Positions 44,897-53,213 of a stretch of DNA of 64,000 nucleotides are shown here, piece after piece. Source of the DNA: DASPSM01 sp963800135 (lineage in GTDB: Bacteria; Planctomycetota; Planctomycetia; Planctomycetales; Planctomycetaceae); assembly GCA_963800135.1 (NCBI GenBank), contig CAWCZR010000009.1:248001-312000 (forward strand). The letters are read 5' to 3'. The notes beneath the pieces were generated by a model. The model saw only the letters and a program-made list of their open reading frames with translations. It had not been told where the DNA came from and did not search any database. Position numbers and translations under genes: made by a program. Numbering within the stretch: the stretch's first letter is position 1; each line of letters opens with the position of its first letter.

Positions 44897-46519
44897 TTAC
44901 ATTAACACCGGCTGAAGGTAGCACATCCAGAAGGCCATGCCCTCGCGGGCCAGAACGGGCCGCATCTGGGGAGCCCGAACGTCCTCCCGAATCGGTGCGG
45001 CATGGACGTCGAGCCCGGCCCGCTGAAGGCTGAGTCGGACTCGCGGCACCTCGAAAAACCGGGCGACAATCAGCACGTGCGGCAACTTCTGCCCGTCGAG
45101 AAACTTGGCCGTCTCGCCCAGCACGGCGCGAGAATCTGCCGATGCGGCCGGTGCGCTGGGCGGCGACAGGACATCGGCCTCGGGAATCCCCTGGTCCAAA
45201 ACGGCCCGTCGCAGGGTCTGCAGCGTTTCGTCGGCCGCGCCTGACTCGCCCGACCGGGGAACGAGCAACAGCTTTTTAACCTGCCCCTCGCGGTAGAGCT
45301 GGCACGCCGCCTGCAAGGGATTCCGGTCCGGCTTCTCGCCTGTAATTTTCTCGGCGTCTGACCGCCCGGCGACGACTACGGCCGCATCGCCCGGAGCCGG
45401 ATCAATGCCGCCTCGATCATCCAGCAGGCCGACGCAGGCGAAGTTCGCCAGCGGAAAACTGACCACGCAGGTGGCCAGCGTCACCATCCCAACGAAAGCG
45501 TCCTTGAAGAAGTTCGTTCGCTCCCACCAGCCGGTCAACTGCCCGGGCAATACGACCAGCAACAGGGCGGCCACGTGCAGAGCGAAGGGGACCGGGAGAT
45601 CGTGGAAGCTTTGACCCGCGTGAGCGACGTGGTAATACCGGTAGACGCTCCAACCGGCCGCTCCCAGCAGGCCCATCGTGCACAGCCCGCCGCAACGGCG
45701 AATGAATCCATTGGCCCGAGGGAAAAACGCAAACACGATCAGAAGCGCCGCCGACAGGCCGAGCACGCCGCGGGACGCCGCCTTCGGCAGCGGCGCGAGA
45801 TCGATCCACCAACCGCCGGCTGAAAAGTTGGGAAACCGCATCTCGCCCAGCAGGGCCAACAGGGTCACGCATCCGACAAAGAAGGCTGTCGCGCGGGAGA
45901 CGGCAAACCAGGCCGGAGCGGTGGGCTGATCGGCCGAGTCGTCTTCGTTCTGCTCGTCAGCTTGCCACTCCTCGCGACGTGCCGGCCGCTCGCGAGCCGA
46001 ACGACGGGCCGACTCGCCCGCACCATAGGCGGATCCCGCCTCATGGGGCTGAGCCAGGTAAGACGAGCGGATCTCGCGGCGACCGTAAGGTTCCGCCTCG
46101 CGAACTGAATAAAGGGGCCGCGCCGGACGGGGCGGGGGCGGGGGCGGATACGACTCCTCAATCAGGCGCTCGGAATAGGGGGGCGCCGGCTCGCGGGGAG
46201 CATAAAGCGGCCCCGCCTCGCGATAAGTGGCGCCCGCCTCGCGGTAAGTGACTGGGGGCTCGCGATAAGCCGGCGGCGGTTCGCGGTAGCCTGCTGCTGG
46301 TTCGTGATAGCCGGGTGCTGGTTCGCGATACGGGGGAGCCGGTTCGCGGTATTCGCGTTGCTGGTACTCGCGGATTTCGCGGCGGGGCGGTTCCTCACCC
46401 TCGTAGCGCCCGTATTCGCGCGCATCGCGGCGCAGCGGCTCCCGGACTGGTTCCCCCACTGGTTCCCCCTGCTGGCGACGGATCGCCTCCCGAACCACGT
46501 ATCGCTGGTCGGATCGCAT
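44897..46519 (-). CDS. DUF218 (YdcF-like) membrane protein with repeat-rich N-terminus
   Basis: About 540 residues from the chosen start MRSDQRYVVREA (46519). Residues about 35-115 are an uneven series of short units like YREPAPPYREPAPGYHEP, rich in Pro, Tyr, Arg and Glu, followed by a Pro/Arg patch. Four to five membrane helices (about 205-360) and a C-terminal DUF218 domain (about 385-540, DAAVVVAGRSD and LPHVLIVARFFEVPRV) complete it. DUF218 proteins (YdcF, ElyC, SanA) act in envelope or peptidoglycan precursor maintenance. A longer frame to 46870 exists but runs into the insertion sequence, so it is not used. Confidence 0.7.
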   Translation of the reverse strand: MRSDQRYVVREAIRRQQGEPVGEPVREPLRRDAREYGRYEGEEPPRREIREYQQREYREPAPPYREPAPGYHEPAAGYREPPPAYREPPVTYREAGATYREAGPLYAPREPAPPYSERLIEESYPPPPPPRPARPLYSVREAEPYGRREIRSSYLAQPHEAGSAYGAGESARRSARERPARREEWQADEQNEDDSADQPTAPAWFAVSRATAFFVGCVTLLALLGEMRFPNFSAGGWWIDLAPLPKAASRGVLGLSAALLIVFAFFPRANGFIRRCGGLCTMGLLGAAGWSVYRYYHVAHAGQSFHDLPVPFALHVAALLLVVLPGQLTGWWERTNFFKDAFVGMVTLATCVVSFPLANFACVGLLDDRGGIDPAPGDAAVVVAGRSDAEKITGEKPDRNPLQAACQLYREGQVKKLLLVPRSGESGAADETLQTLRRAVLDQGIPEADVLSPPSAPAASADSRAVLGETAKFLDGQKLPHVLIVARFFEVPRVRLSLQRAGLDVHAAPIREDVRAPQMRPVLAREGMAFWMCYLQPVLM

Positions 46520-46739
46520 CGTGGCGGAAGGGTAGCCGGAATCCCGATTCTTGGGGAGACGAGCCTGGAACCCGACCATTTTCGGCCTTTTCCGGCGGCC
46601 GCGACCGGGCCGGCGCTGGTCGAATGCCCGCCGTAGAGGGCCGCCCATTGCTGATTGGCAGAGCGACATTGCGGCTTCGGGCTCCGAAACTCGTTGCTTG
46701 TTTTCCGGCTCTGAACCCCGAAGGGGGAATGGCACTAGC

Positions 46740-48249
46740 TTAACAGCCTGTTGAAATATTCCTTCTTTTCGAGGGCGCCAGCACAAGCCGTCGCCCGCCG
46801 GTGGCGGGCTTGACGCGCGCGGTATTGTTGGCTTCGGCTGGGTTTGCGAGGCAGCATGGAGGACGCGCAATGGCGATGGGTCGGCGGCCGCGAGAGCGGC
46901 AAGAGGCGTTGTTCATCGCAAGCGAGGGACTGGGCAAGTCGGCGGGGCATCCCTTCTATCGGAAGCTTAACGAGCTGTTGGCGGAGGCCGGCTTCGATCG
47001 CTGGATCGAAGGCCGCTGCCAGCGGTACTACGCCACCGAGGAGAAGCGCGGGCAGCCCTCGATTCCCCCCGGCGTGTATTTCCGCATGCTGGACAGCCAG
47101 CGGGGCATCGCCTGGCGCTGCGCCGACAGCCTGAGCCTGCGGCAGTTCCTGGGCGTTCCGCTGCACGAGAGCACCCCCGATCACTCGACGCTGACGAACA
47201 CCCGTAATCGCTTCCCGCACGAGGTGTTCGACGAGGTGTTTCAATTCGTGCTCCGGATCGCGGCGGACAAGAAGCTCTTGTCGGGCAAGACGGTTGGGGT
47301 TGACAGCACGACGCTGGAGGCCAACGCGGCGATGAAGAGCATTGTGCGGCGCGACACCGGGGAGGATTGGAAGCAGTATGTCACCCGGCTGATGCGGGAA
47401 GACGGCACGATCGAGGCCGATCAAGAGCCGACCGACGAAGATGTTCGCCGCTACGACAAGAAGCGGAAGAACAAGCGGGTCAGCAACGAGGAGTGGGTTT
47501 CTGCGACGGATGCCGAGAGCCGCATCACGCAGCTCAAAGACGGCCGCACGCACCTCGCTTACAAGGCGGAGCACGTGGTCGATCTGGAAAGCGACATGGT
47601 GCTGGCCGCCGAGATTCGCAAGGCGGACGAGGCTGACACCGAGACACTTCCCGACAGTGTGATGGAGGCGCAGAACAATCTGAACCAGACCGGCAGTCAC
47701 ACCGAGATCGAGGAGGTGGCAGCTGACAAGGGCTATCACGCGGCGCACACGTTGGAGTTGTGCGAGGCCCTCGGATTGCGGACTTACATTCCCGAGCCGC
47801 GTCGGAAACATCGCCTGCGCTGGACTGATAAACCGGCGGAGTATCAACACGCCGTGTATGCCAACCGCTGTCGCATCCAGCGGGCCAAGAGCAAGCGTTG
47901 GCAGCGGCGGAGGAGCGAGTTGTGCGAACGCACGTTTGCCCACGTGTGCGACACCGGCGGCATGAGACGCAGTTGGGTGAAGGGGGTCGCCAAGCTGGCC
48001 AAGCGTTACTTGATCGCGGTGGCGGCGCACAACCTCGGTCGCATCCTGCGAAAACTGTTCGGCGTCGGCAAGCCGAGAGCCTTGCAGGGCAAGGGCAGCC
48101 TTGCCGCACTTGTGTATCTTCTCGCCGTCGCTGTCATGCTCGTGGGAGAAGACTGTTGGCGTCGTGAATCGGACGGAACGGTTGGGTGGGTCGGGCTCAC
48201 CGGCTGAGGCCAGGGGCCGCAAAACAGCGTTATTTCAACGGACTGTTAA
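46740..48249 (+). mobile_element. Insertion sequence, about 1.5 kb, DDE transposase
   Basis: Terminal inverted repeats of 19 bp match at 17 positions: TTAACAGCCTGTTGAAATA at 46740-46758 and its reverse form at 48231-48249. The single transposase gene lies inside with its own ribosome site. No clear target-site duplication was seen in the flanks (CACTAGC on the left, GGCCGGG on the right). The right end cuts into the host gene at 48230-48598. Confidence 0.85.
46870..48207 (+). CDS. IS1182/IS5-like transposase
   Basis: About 445 residues, starting MAMGRRPRERQEALFIASEG behind GGAGG. An N-terminal DUF772 domain (FYRKLNELLAEAGFDRWIEG, DSQRGIAWRCADSLSLRQFL) leads to a DDE catalytic domain with the first Asp in VGVDSTTLEANA, the second in VAADKGYH and the Glu in RRSELCERTF. 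The segment between FRML and DSQRG looks about 8 residues shorter than usual: close relatives have a LVGYFEG-like insert there. The deletion is in frame, so the enzyme may be inactive but the frame is unbroken. Confidence 0.85.
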   Translation: MAMGRRPRERQEALFIASEGLGKSAGHPFYRKLNELLAEAGFDRWIEGRCQRYYATEEKRGQPSIPPGVYFRMLDSQRGIAWRCADSLSLRQFLGVPLHESTPDHSTLTNTRNRFPHEVFDEVFQFVLRIAADKKLLSGKTVGVDSTTLEANAAMKSIVRRDTGEDWKQYVTRLMREDGTIEADQEPTDEDVRRYDKKRKNKRVSNEEWVSATDAESRITQLKDGRTHLAYKAEHVVDLESDMVLAAEIRKADEADTETLPDSVMEAQNNLNQTGSHTEIEEVAADKGYHAAHTLELCEALGLRTYIPEPRRKHRLRWTDKPAEYQHAVYANRCRIQRAKSKRWQRRRSELCERTFAHVCDTGGMRRSWVKGVAKLAKRYLIAVAAHNLGRILRKLFGVGKPRALQGKGSLAALVYLLAVAVMLVGEDCWRRESDGTVGWVGLTG

Positions 48250-48598
48250 GGCCGGGCACCAAGGCATTCCACTGAGCCAATCGCTCGGAATCAAGCGGTG
48301 CCTTGTTGTATTTCTCGATCGCTTTGGTCAGATGATCGATCGTTTCCGAAGCCGACTCATTTCTGGCCATGATGCCGTTGGAAATGTTCCAGAGGGCAGA
48401 CACGATGGCGCGGGTTGCCTCGTCTCCGGCCGGAGACTTCTCTGAGACCTTCCTTATAAACTCGCTGATACTCGACGACGCAGGCGTTGCGAGCACGCTC
48501 GGCAAAACAAGCGCGAGATGGTCCCTGTGCGAAAGCAGGTCTGTCACCATCGACACCATATCGTCACTGAGACGAATTCCTGAGACTGATGTGGGCAT
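48230..48598 (-). CDS. Hypothetical protein truncated by the insertion sequence
   Basis: 122 residues, MPTSVSGIRLSDDMVSMVTD..., helical, no membrane segment. The last five codons (NSPLK) and the stop lie inside the right end of the insertion sequence, so the native C-terminus is lost. No family was recognised. Confidence 0.5.
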   Translation of the reverse strand: MPTSVSGIRLSDDMVSMVTDLLSHRDHLALVLPSVLATPASSSISEFIRKVSEKSPAGDEATRAIVSALWNISNGIMARNESASETIDHLTKAIEKYNKAPLDSERLAQWNALVPGLNSPLK

Positions 48599-48903
48599 TT
48601 AACGGTGGTCCGGATCATTTAATGAAAGCAATCCGAACCGACAGGTTCGGATTGGTGTCGAATGGGCACTGCAGGATCGCAAAACATGCCCCTCTTCATT
48701 GTAGCCAATTGACGCCTCATTCGAGGAGAGCGGCCCGCGTCTTGGTGGCGCAGCAGCTTTATACACTGCCGGAGGGGTCCGCGTGCAACGGATGGGATCG
48801 TAACCCCCTATTTCCGCCCTTGATGAGCAGCGTCGGCTAGGAGCCCACGGATAGCTTCCGTAACTGACTCCGAGCGATTCCGCTAACAAGCTTGGACCGC
48901 AAA
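48599..48903. other. Gene-free stretch
   Basis: About 300 bp between the truncated gene and the ATPase gene. Frames here have no ribosome site or recognisable product; nothing further could be supported. Confidence 0.35.
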
Positions 48904-50580
48904 TTACGTCCGGTCCGCCTCGGTCCCCATTCCCACAAAAGTGTCCGGACCTGGCAGGGGCAGGGGCATCGCCCCTGCACCCGGTGCGGTTGCCGCGTCT
49001 TGGGGAACCGGCTGTTCGCCGCGGGTCGCGTTACGGAGAACGGGAGAGGGAACCATTACTGAGGAAGCGGCGTTCAGCGGGGTGGGTGGGCGGCGGTCGT
49101 CCGGTTTCGCTGCCGGTTGATCGACAAAGTGTCCGGACCGGACCTCGTACTTCATTTCGTCCGTCGGACTGACGCGGCCGGATTGGATGGCGGTGGCGGA
49201 GAGGTCCATGACCTGAACGCGGTGGTAGAGGGTTTCGGTGCGGCGGTCGTGGTAGATCTCCGTGGTCCGCGCGAGTCGGTCGTCGCAGAGCATGTCCAGG
49301 AGCCGCTTCATGCGGTTGCCGTTGAAGCCGAGCACCTCGCGGATTTGGGTGGCGTTGCAGCCGTTGGGGTGGGCCGAGAGGAACTCGAGCACACGTTGCT
49401 TTTGGCGGTCGAACGTGGCGGCTCGGCGGCGGAGACGGCGGTCTTCGCTGGCGGCGACGAACTGCGCGTCGAGCTGCCGCTGCAGCGCGGCCACCGGGCG
49501 AAGCGATGTTTTCCAGATGCGGTGCTCGCCCGAACGAGAATCGTCGAGCTCGCTATCGAGCGAAAATTCGTTCGGCCGGCCTTCGTCGACGTCGAGTTCC
49601 CACAGGCCGTGATTGCCGACGCGGCTGCCCGCGCCCAGCCACAGCTCGTGATGTCCGGTGGCCGGATCGAACGGGCGGCGGCGGGACACGAGGAGCCACT
49701 GGGCCGAGAACTCGGCGAATCCGCTCCAGGCAATGTCGTCGAGCGTGGCTGGGTCGCCCGCTTTTTGCGAGCGCTTGCAGTGATGGACGACGAGCACGGT
49801 GCAGCCCGTCGATTCGCAGAGTTCGGCCAGCGGCCGCAGGAGCGAGCCCATCGCGAACAGGTTGCGGCCGTTGTCGCCGCCCAGCGTGAGATAGGCCGGA
49901 TCGATCACCACGCAGACGGGTCGTTCGTCCTCGATCAGTTTTTTGAGCGCCGCGACGTCGGACCTCAGGTCCAGTCGCGGCAAGTCGGTCGAAAGGACAA
50001 AGTTGTCGAGCTGCTCCAGCGACAGGCCGCGCTCGGCACAGATTCGCCGGGCGATCGACTGCAGCGCGGGCAGCCCCGATTCGCCGGAGAGAAATAGCAC
50101 TCGTCCCGGCTGGGGCACGGGAAAGCGGCCGAGGAACGGGGTGCCGCTGGCGATCGAGATCAACAAGTCGGCGGCCAGCGACGTCTTGAGCGTCTTGAAA
50201 GCCCCGAAGATGCCTCCCGGCTGCCCGGCCGCCAGAATGCCGCGGACCAGATAGCGAGTCTCGTACTGCCCCGAGTTGAGCTGGGCGGCCGAAAAGAGCC
50301 GAAACTCTTTTTTGGGCGGCACGACCAGTTCCCGCAGGCGATTAAGGCCCACCTTCACATGCTCCGGCTGGCTCGCGAGCTTGGCTTCCTCGGCCCGCTG
50401 ATCGTAATTGGCCCGCACTTCGACCAGCGCCTCCTCAAAGCGGCGATCCCATTCCAGGACGGCTTCGGCCCGCTGGGCATCGGTCAAATCGGGCCTGACC
50501 GCGGGCACCTCGCCGTTGACCCGATCTACAACCCCCGCCCCACTTTCGGGCAAGTGCCCGTTCCCATTTCGCTCGGACAT
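48904..50580 (-). CDS. RepA-like AAA/RecA-fold ATPase with C-terminal winged helix
   Basis: 558 residues starting MSERNGNGHLPESGAG. A RecA-type ATPase core follows: ILAAGQPGGIFGAFKTLKTSLA resembles the phosphate-binding loop, VLFLSGESGLPALQSIARR and VCVVIDPAYLTLGGD the Walker B, and VLVVHHCKRSQKAGDP the sensor region. A winged-helix near 420-485 (RVLEFLSAHPNGCNATQIREVLGF) follows, then a Pro-rich tail. RepA/DnaB-like proteins of plasmids and phages are built this way. No replication or phage genes surround it. The last 20 codons overlap a palindromic repeat shared with 51549-51579. Confidence 0.8.
   Translation of the reverse strand: MSERNGNGHLPESGAGVVDRVNGEVPAVRPDLTDAQRAEAVLEWDRRFEEALVEVRANYDQRAEEAKLASQPEHVKVGLNRLRELVVPPKKEFRLFSAAQLNSGQYETRYLVRGILAAGQPGGIFGAFKTLKTSLAADLLISIASGTPFLGRFPVPQPGRVLFLSGESGLPALQSIARRICAERGLSLEQLDNFVLSTDLPRLDLRSDVAALKKLIEDERPVCVVIDPAYLTLGGDNGRNLFAMGSLLRPLAELCESTGCTVLVVHHCKRSQKAGDPATLDDIAWSGFAEFSAQWLLVSRRRPFDPATGHHELWLGAGSRVGNHGLWELDVDEGRPNEFSLDSELDDSRSGEHRIWKTSLRPVAALQRQLDAQFVAASEDRRLRRRAATFDRQKQRVLEFLSAHPNGCNATQIREVLGFNGNRMKRLLDMLCDDRLARTTEIYHDRRTETLYHRVQVMDLSATAIQSGRVSPTDEMKYEVRSGHFVDQPAAKPDDRRPPTPLNAASSVMVPSPVLRNATRGEQPVPQDAATAPGAGAMPLPLPGPDTFVGMGTEADRT
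48960..48991. repeat. Palindromic repeat, copy 1, inside the ATPase tail
   Basis: GCAGGGGC-ATC-GCCCCTGC with a flank CACCCGGTGCGGTT. Read on the minus strand it matches copy 2 at 51549-51579 at about 28 of 31 bases. It encodes part of the Pro-rich C-terminus of the ATPase. Confidence 0.65.
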
Positions 50581-50608
50581 GAAATTGCTCTCAACTTGTG
50601 AATCGCAC

Positions 50609-50670
50609 AGAAAAAAGACCCTATCTCCATTTTCCAGATTCTGAAAACGGAACAAGGTCGTGTTTCTATG
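50609..50670. repeat. Imperfect 62-bp dyad upstream of the ATPase gene
   Basis: An AT-rich region symmetrical about 50640. Arms start AGAAAAAAGACC and end AACAAGGTCGTGTTTCT; inner arms CCATTTTCCAGA/TTCTGAAAACGG pair well. Its minus-strand RNA has a T6 run after the dyad, 25 bp before the ATPase start. It may be a regulator-binding site, attenuator or replication iteron. Mismatches make a single strong hairpin uncertain. Confidence 0.5.
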
Positions 50671-50834
50671 AGCGTGTAAACAAGGCGGGAGATTGTTTGG
50701 CGGTGGGGATATGTTGGGGCCGCAGTCGATGGCCCGGCCCGAGGGAGCCCGCGGCCCGATCTGCGAACACCCGCGAAGGAAATGTCGGGTGCGCGGGCAC
50801 GACAGAAGATGGCCCATGCCCACCCCGCTCCCGG

Positions 50835-50846
50835 TACAATCGCGGC
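50835..50846 (+). promoter_or_regulatory. TACAAT promoter box immediately before the start of 50847
   Basis: TACAAT (50835-50840) followed by CGCGGC and ATG at 50847: the same six-base spacing as at 34468 and 34765. No ribosome-binding site lies between. Confidence 0.45.
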
Positions 50847-51224
50847 ATGAGCGACGTCGTTCCGCAATTTGGCGACCACGTCCGCATCCGAACGATGCCC
50901 CTCACGGCGCAGCTCGGACTCGCTGGACTTATTGGCACCGTCTATGGGGAGACGACGCCATCGGTCACCGGGGTTGACGTGATTGGCGACGTAACCGACG
51001 ACTATGCCGTGAACGTCATGATCGAGCATCGCCACGAAGCGCTTTGGTTCGGACCGCAGCTAATCGAATTCGTCGACCATGCGACCGGCTCAGAAATTAG
51101 GATCGGCAGCAAATGCCTCGTGCGAGACGAAAGCGGCGAATGGATTGAGACGCGAAGCGAACAGCCGCCGCTGGAGCGAGGTTTCATCTCCCGGTTATTT
51201 GGCAGCTTTCGCGGTCGGCGTTAG
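50847..51224 (+). CDS. Hypothetical small protein, 125 residues
   Basis: MSDVVPQFGDHVRIRTMPLT... is beta-rich with no membrane segment and a basic end SRLFGSFRGRR. The start is set by TACAAT 6 nt before it; the longer frame to 50598 runs through the dyad upstream of the ATPase gene. The opening FGDHVRIR...GLAGLIGTVYGETTPS has an SH3-like pattern. No family was recognised. It reads away from the ATPase gene. Confidence 0.55.
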   Translation: MSDVVPQFGDHVRIRTMPLTAQLGLAGLIGTVYGETTPSVTGVDVIGDVTDDYAVNVMIEHRHEALWFGPQLIEFVDHATGSEIRIGSKCLVRDESGEWIETRSEQPPLERGFISRLFGSFRGRR

Positions 51225-51294
51225 CCTTCCCGCACGTCAACCGTTCGGCCACGATTTCACCCGCCAACGATTTTCAAACTGACCCAGTGCCCTG

Positions 51295-51321
51295 AACCCC
51301 GAAGGGAGCCCCTTCGGGGTT
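51295..51321. repeat. Perfect 12-bp hairpin without T-tract
   Basis: AACCCCGAAGGG, loop AGC, then CCCTTCGGGGTT. The same half-sequence (GAACCCCGAAGGGGG) occurs at about 46711-46725, next to the insertion sequence. It may act as a bidirectional terminator for the convergent genes, but with no T-run this is weak. Confidence 0.6.
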
Positions 51322-51548
51322 GAAGACAGCTGGGCGCGAGACACGCTTTCAGGGCGCGGCGAGCGTGCGCCTGAGATTGCCATTTGTTGCGGCCGCTTTG
51401 GGTGTTGCGCCCGGCTCGCAATTGAAGCACCCGCCAGCTGACGCAGGCGGCTCGCCGGGGCGCGGGCAGGTCGCTTCGCGACAACGCCCTGCGCCGCTCT
51501 TCTCCCTCCGACAACCCGCGGCGAACAGCCGATTCGTCAAAACGCGCG

Positions 51549-51579
51549 AACCGCACCGGGTGCAGGGGCACTGCCCCTG
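51549..51579. repeat. Palindromic repeat, copy 2
   Basis: AACCGCACCGGGTGCAGGGG followed by CACTGCCCCTG, ending one base before the SDR stop. It is inverted with respect to copy 1 at 48960-48991 and flanks a different gene end. Confidence 0.65.
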
Positions 51580-52311
51580 TCAGGCGAACTGCTGGATCGT
51601 CGGCTTGATGACCACTTCCGAGACGTTGGCTCGGGGGGGCAGGGCGGCGATCGTCACCAGGACGGCGGCCACGTCTTCGGGTTTGAGGATGCGGGCTCGA
51701 TGTTCGGCCGTCACCGGGACGGGCCGGTTTTCGAGGATCGGGGTGTCGACTTCGCCGGGGTAGATGTTCGTGACGCGGATCCCCAATTCCCGGACTTCCT
51801 GGGCGACTGTGATGCCGAGAGCCTTCATTGCAAACTTGGACGCGTTGTAGGCCACGCCGCCGATCAGCCCGGCCCGCACGCCGGCGGTCGAATTGATATT
51901 CACGATGAGCCCGTCGCGGCGGTCCTTCATTTGCGGCAGGACCTCGCGAATGCAGTTGTAGGCCCCCGTAGCATTGATGGCCATCAGCCGGTCCCAATCT
52001 TCGGGCTCGAGGTCGTGGATCGACCGCTTCTGGACGTTGGTCCCCGCGCAGTTGACCAGAATATCGATGCGACCCAATTCGCGATTGGCCCACTCGAACA
52101 ACTTGGCAACGCTTTTACGATCGGCGACATCCACCTCGTGCGTCTTGATCGGCGGCTTGCCGTCGAACAGCTTGGCGGCTTCGGCGAGTTTGTCGCTGCG
52201 TCGCCCGGCGATGGCCACCGCGCAGCCCGCGCGGGCCAGCCCCAGGGCGCAGCCCGCTCCGATTCCCGTACCGCCGCCGGTGATGAGTGCCGTCTTGTTC
52301 GCGAGAGACAT
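51580..52311 (-). CDS. Short-chain dehydrogenase/reductase
   Basis: 243 residues, starting MSLANKTALITGGGTGIGAG (52311). Motifs: TGGGTGIG cofactor loop, NCAGTN, the Ser of INSTAGV, and YNASKFAMKAL with the catalytic Tyr/Lys. The C-terminus AALPPRANVSEVVIKPTIQ is that of classical SDRs resembling 3-oxoacyl-ACP reductases and serine dehydrogenases. The substrate is undetermined. It follows the creatininase gene by 23 bp on the same strand. Confidence 0.88.
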   Translation of the reverse strand: MSLANKTALITGGGTGIGAGCALGLARAGCAVAIAGRRSDKLAEAAKLFDGKPPIKTHEVDVADRKSVAKLFEWANRELGRIDILVNCAGTNVQKRSIHDLEPEDWDRLMAINATGAYNCIREVLPQMKDRRDGLIVNINSTAGVRAGLIGGVAYNASKFAMKALGITVAQEVRELGIRVTNIYPGEVDTPILENRPVPVTAEHRARILKPEDVAAVLVTIAALPPRANVSEVVIKPTIQQFA

Positions 52312-52334
52312 GTCAGAGTCCCAACTGAGTGAAA

Positions 52335-53117
52335 TCAAAACGGAAATTGTTCATCGATCTCGGCCGCCGCCAGCTCGACGAGGAAGCCCGAGATGCGTTC
52401 GACCAGCACGTCCATCAGGGCCCGTCCCTTTTCGGCCGTGGCCGCGTGCGGGTTGCCCGCTCCCGAATTGGTCGTCAACAGGTGCCAGGGTCGCGTGATC
52501 GAGACCCAGCCCCGATTGACGGCCTCGAACCGCGTCGGCCGCACTTCGCCGTCGTCGGCCGCCAGCCTTCCCGTTTGCGGATCGCGGGCGACCAGCTCGG
52601 GAAAATAGGCCAGCGCGAGCGAGGTCTCCACTTCACCTGCGTGATCGTCGCTCGTGCTGAAGATCTGCTTCTGAGCGTCGGCCGCCAAGCGGTACCACTC
52701 GCAGAGGAACAGCCGGACCGGCGTTTGGCCGTAAAGCTCGCGGAGCACGGGCTTGAAGTCGTTGCCGCCGTGACTGTTCAAGAGCACCAACTTGTGGACG
52801 CCATGGACGGCGAGGGAATCGACGATGTCGCGGATGACCGTCAGCAGCGTCGACGGATTCAAGTTGATGGCCAGCGGAAAGCCGAGCTGATTGGTATCGG
52901 TTCCGTAGGGTATTGCCGGCAACAGCGTGACGGCCGCCCCGCGCTGGAAGGCCGCCTCGCAAACGTGGTTGCCGATCACCTCGGCCTCGAAGATGTCCGT
53001 GCCGTAGGGAAGATGCAGATTGTGGGGCTCGGTGGCGCCCAGCGGCAACACGGCGACTTGCACCGGATGCTCGCGCAGGTATCCGTAATTCAGTTCCGCG
53101 AGCACCCAGGGACGCAC
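52335..53117 (-). CDS. Creatininase-family amidohydrolase
   Basis: 260 residues. Metal-ligand blocks are visible: LPLGATEPHNLHLPYGTDIF, LNSHGGN and DDHAGEVETS (Glu/His). Members hydrolyse cyclic or formyl amides, such as creatinine or 2-amino-formylamino intermediates; the substrate is unclear. The GTG start at 53117 is the family's usual beginning (MRPWVLAELN). It belongs to a minus-strand run with the nucleosidase, serC and the SDR gene. Confidence 0.85.
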   Translation of the reverse strand: MRPWVLAELNYGYLREHPVQVAVLPLGATEPHNLHLPYGTDIFEAEVIGNHVCEAAFQRGAAVTLLPAIPYGTDTNQLGFPLAINLNPSTLLTVIRDIVDSLAVHGVHKLVLLNSHGGNDFKPVLRELYGQTPVRLFLCEWYRLAADAQKQIFSTSDDHAGEVETSLALAYFPELVARDPQTGRLAADDGEVRPTRFEAVNRGWVSITRPWHLLTTNSGAGNPHAATAEKGRALMDVLVERISGFLVELAAAEIDEQFPF

Positions 53118-53213
53118 GCTGACCTCGATGCAAATTCAAGATGCTGGGTCGCAGATTCAAAACACTGGCGGACGAGCCGCGAGTGTCACCCAATTCCAAA
53201 AGCCGCCCAAGCC

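Larger units (their letters stand above)
51225..51579. other. Gene-free stretch with two palindromes
   Basis: About 355 bp between convergent genes. It contains the 27-bp hairpin at 51295-51321 and repeat copy 2 at 51549-51579. No gene was supported. Confidence 0.45.

Noticed and set aside
48599..48889. Small minus-strand gene of 96 codons
   Set aside because: No ribosome site and no conserved pattern; lies in the gap beside an insertion sequence.
51295..51321. Terminator after the 50847 gene
   Set aside because: The hairpin is perfect but no T-run follows on either strand; kept only as a palindrome.
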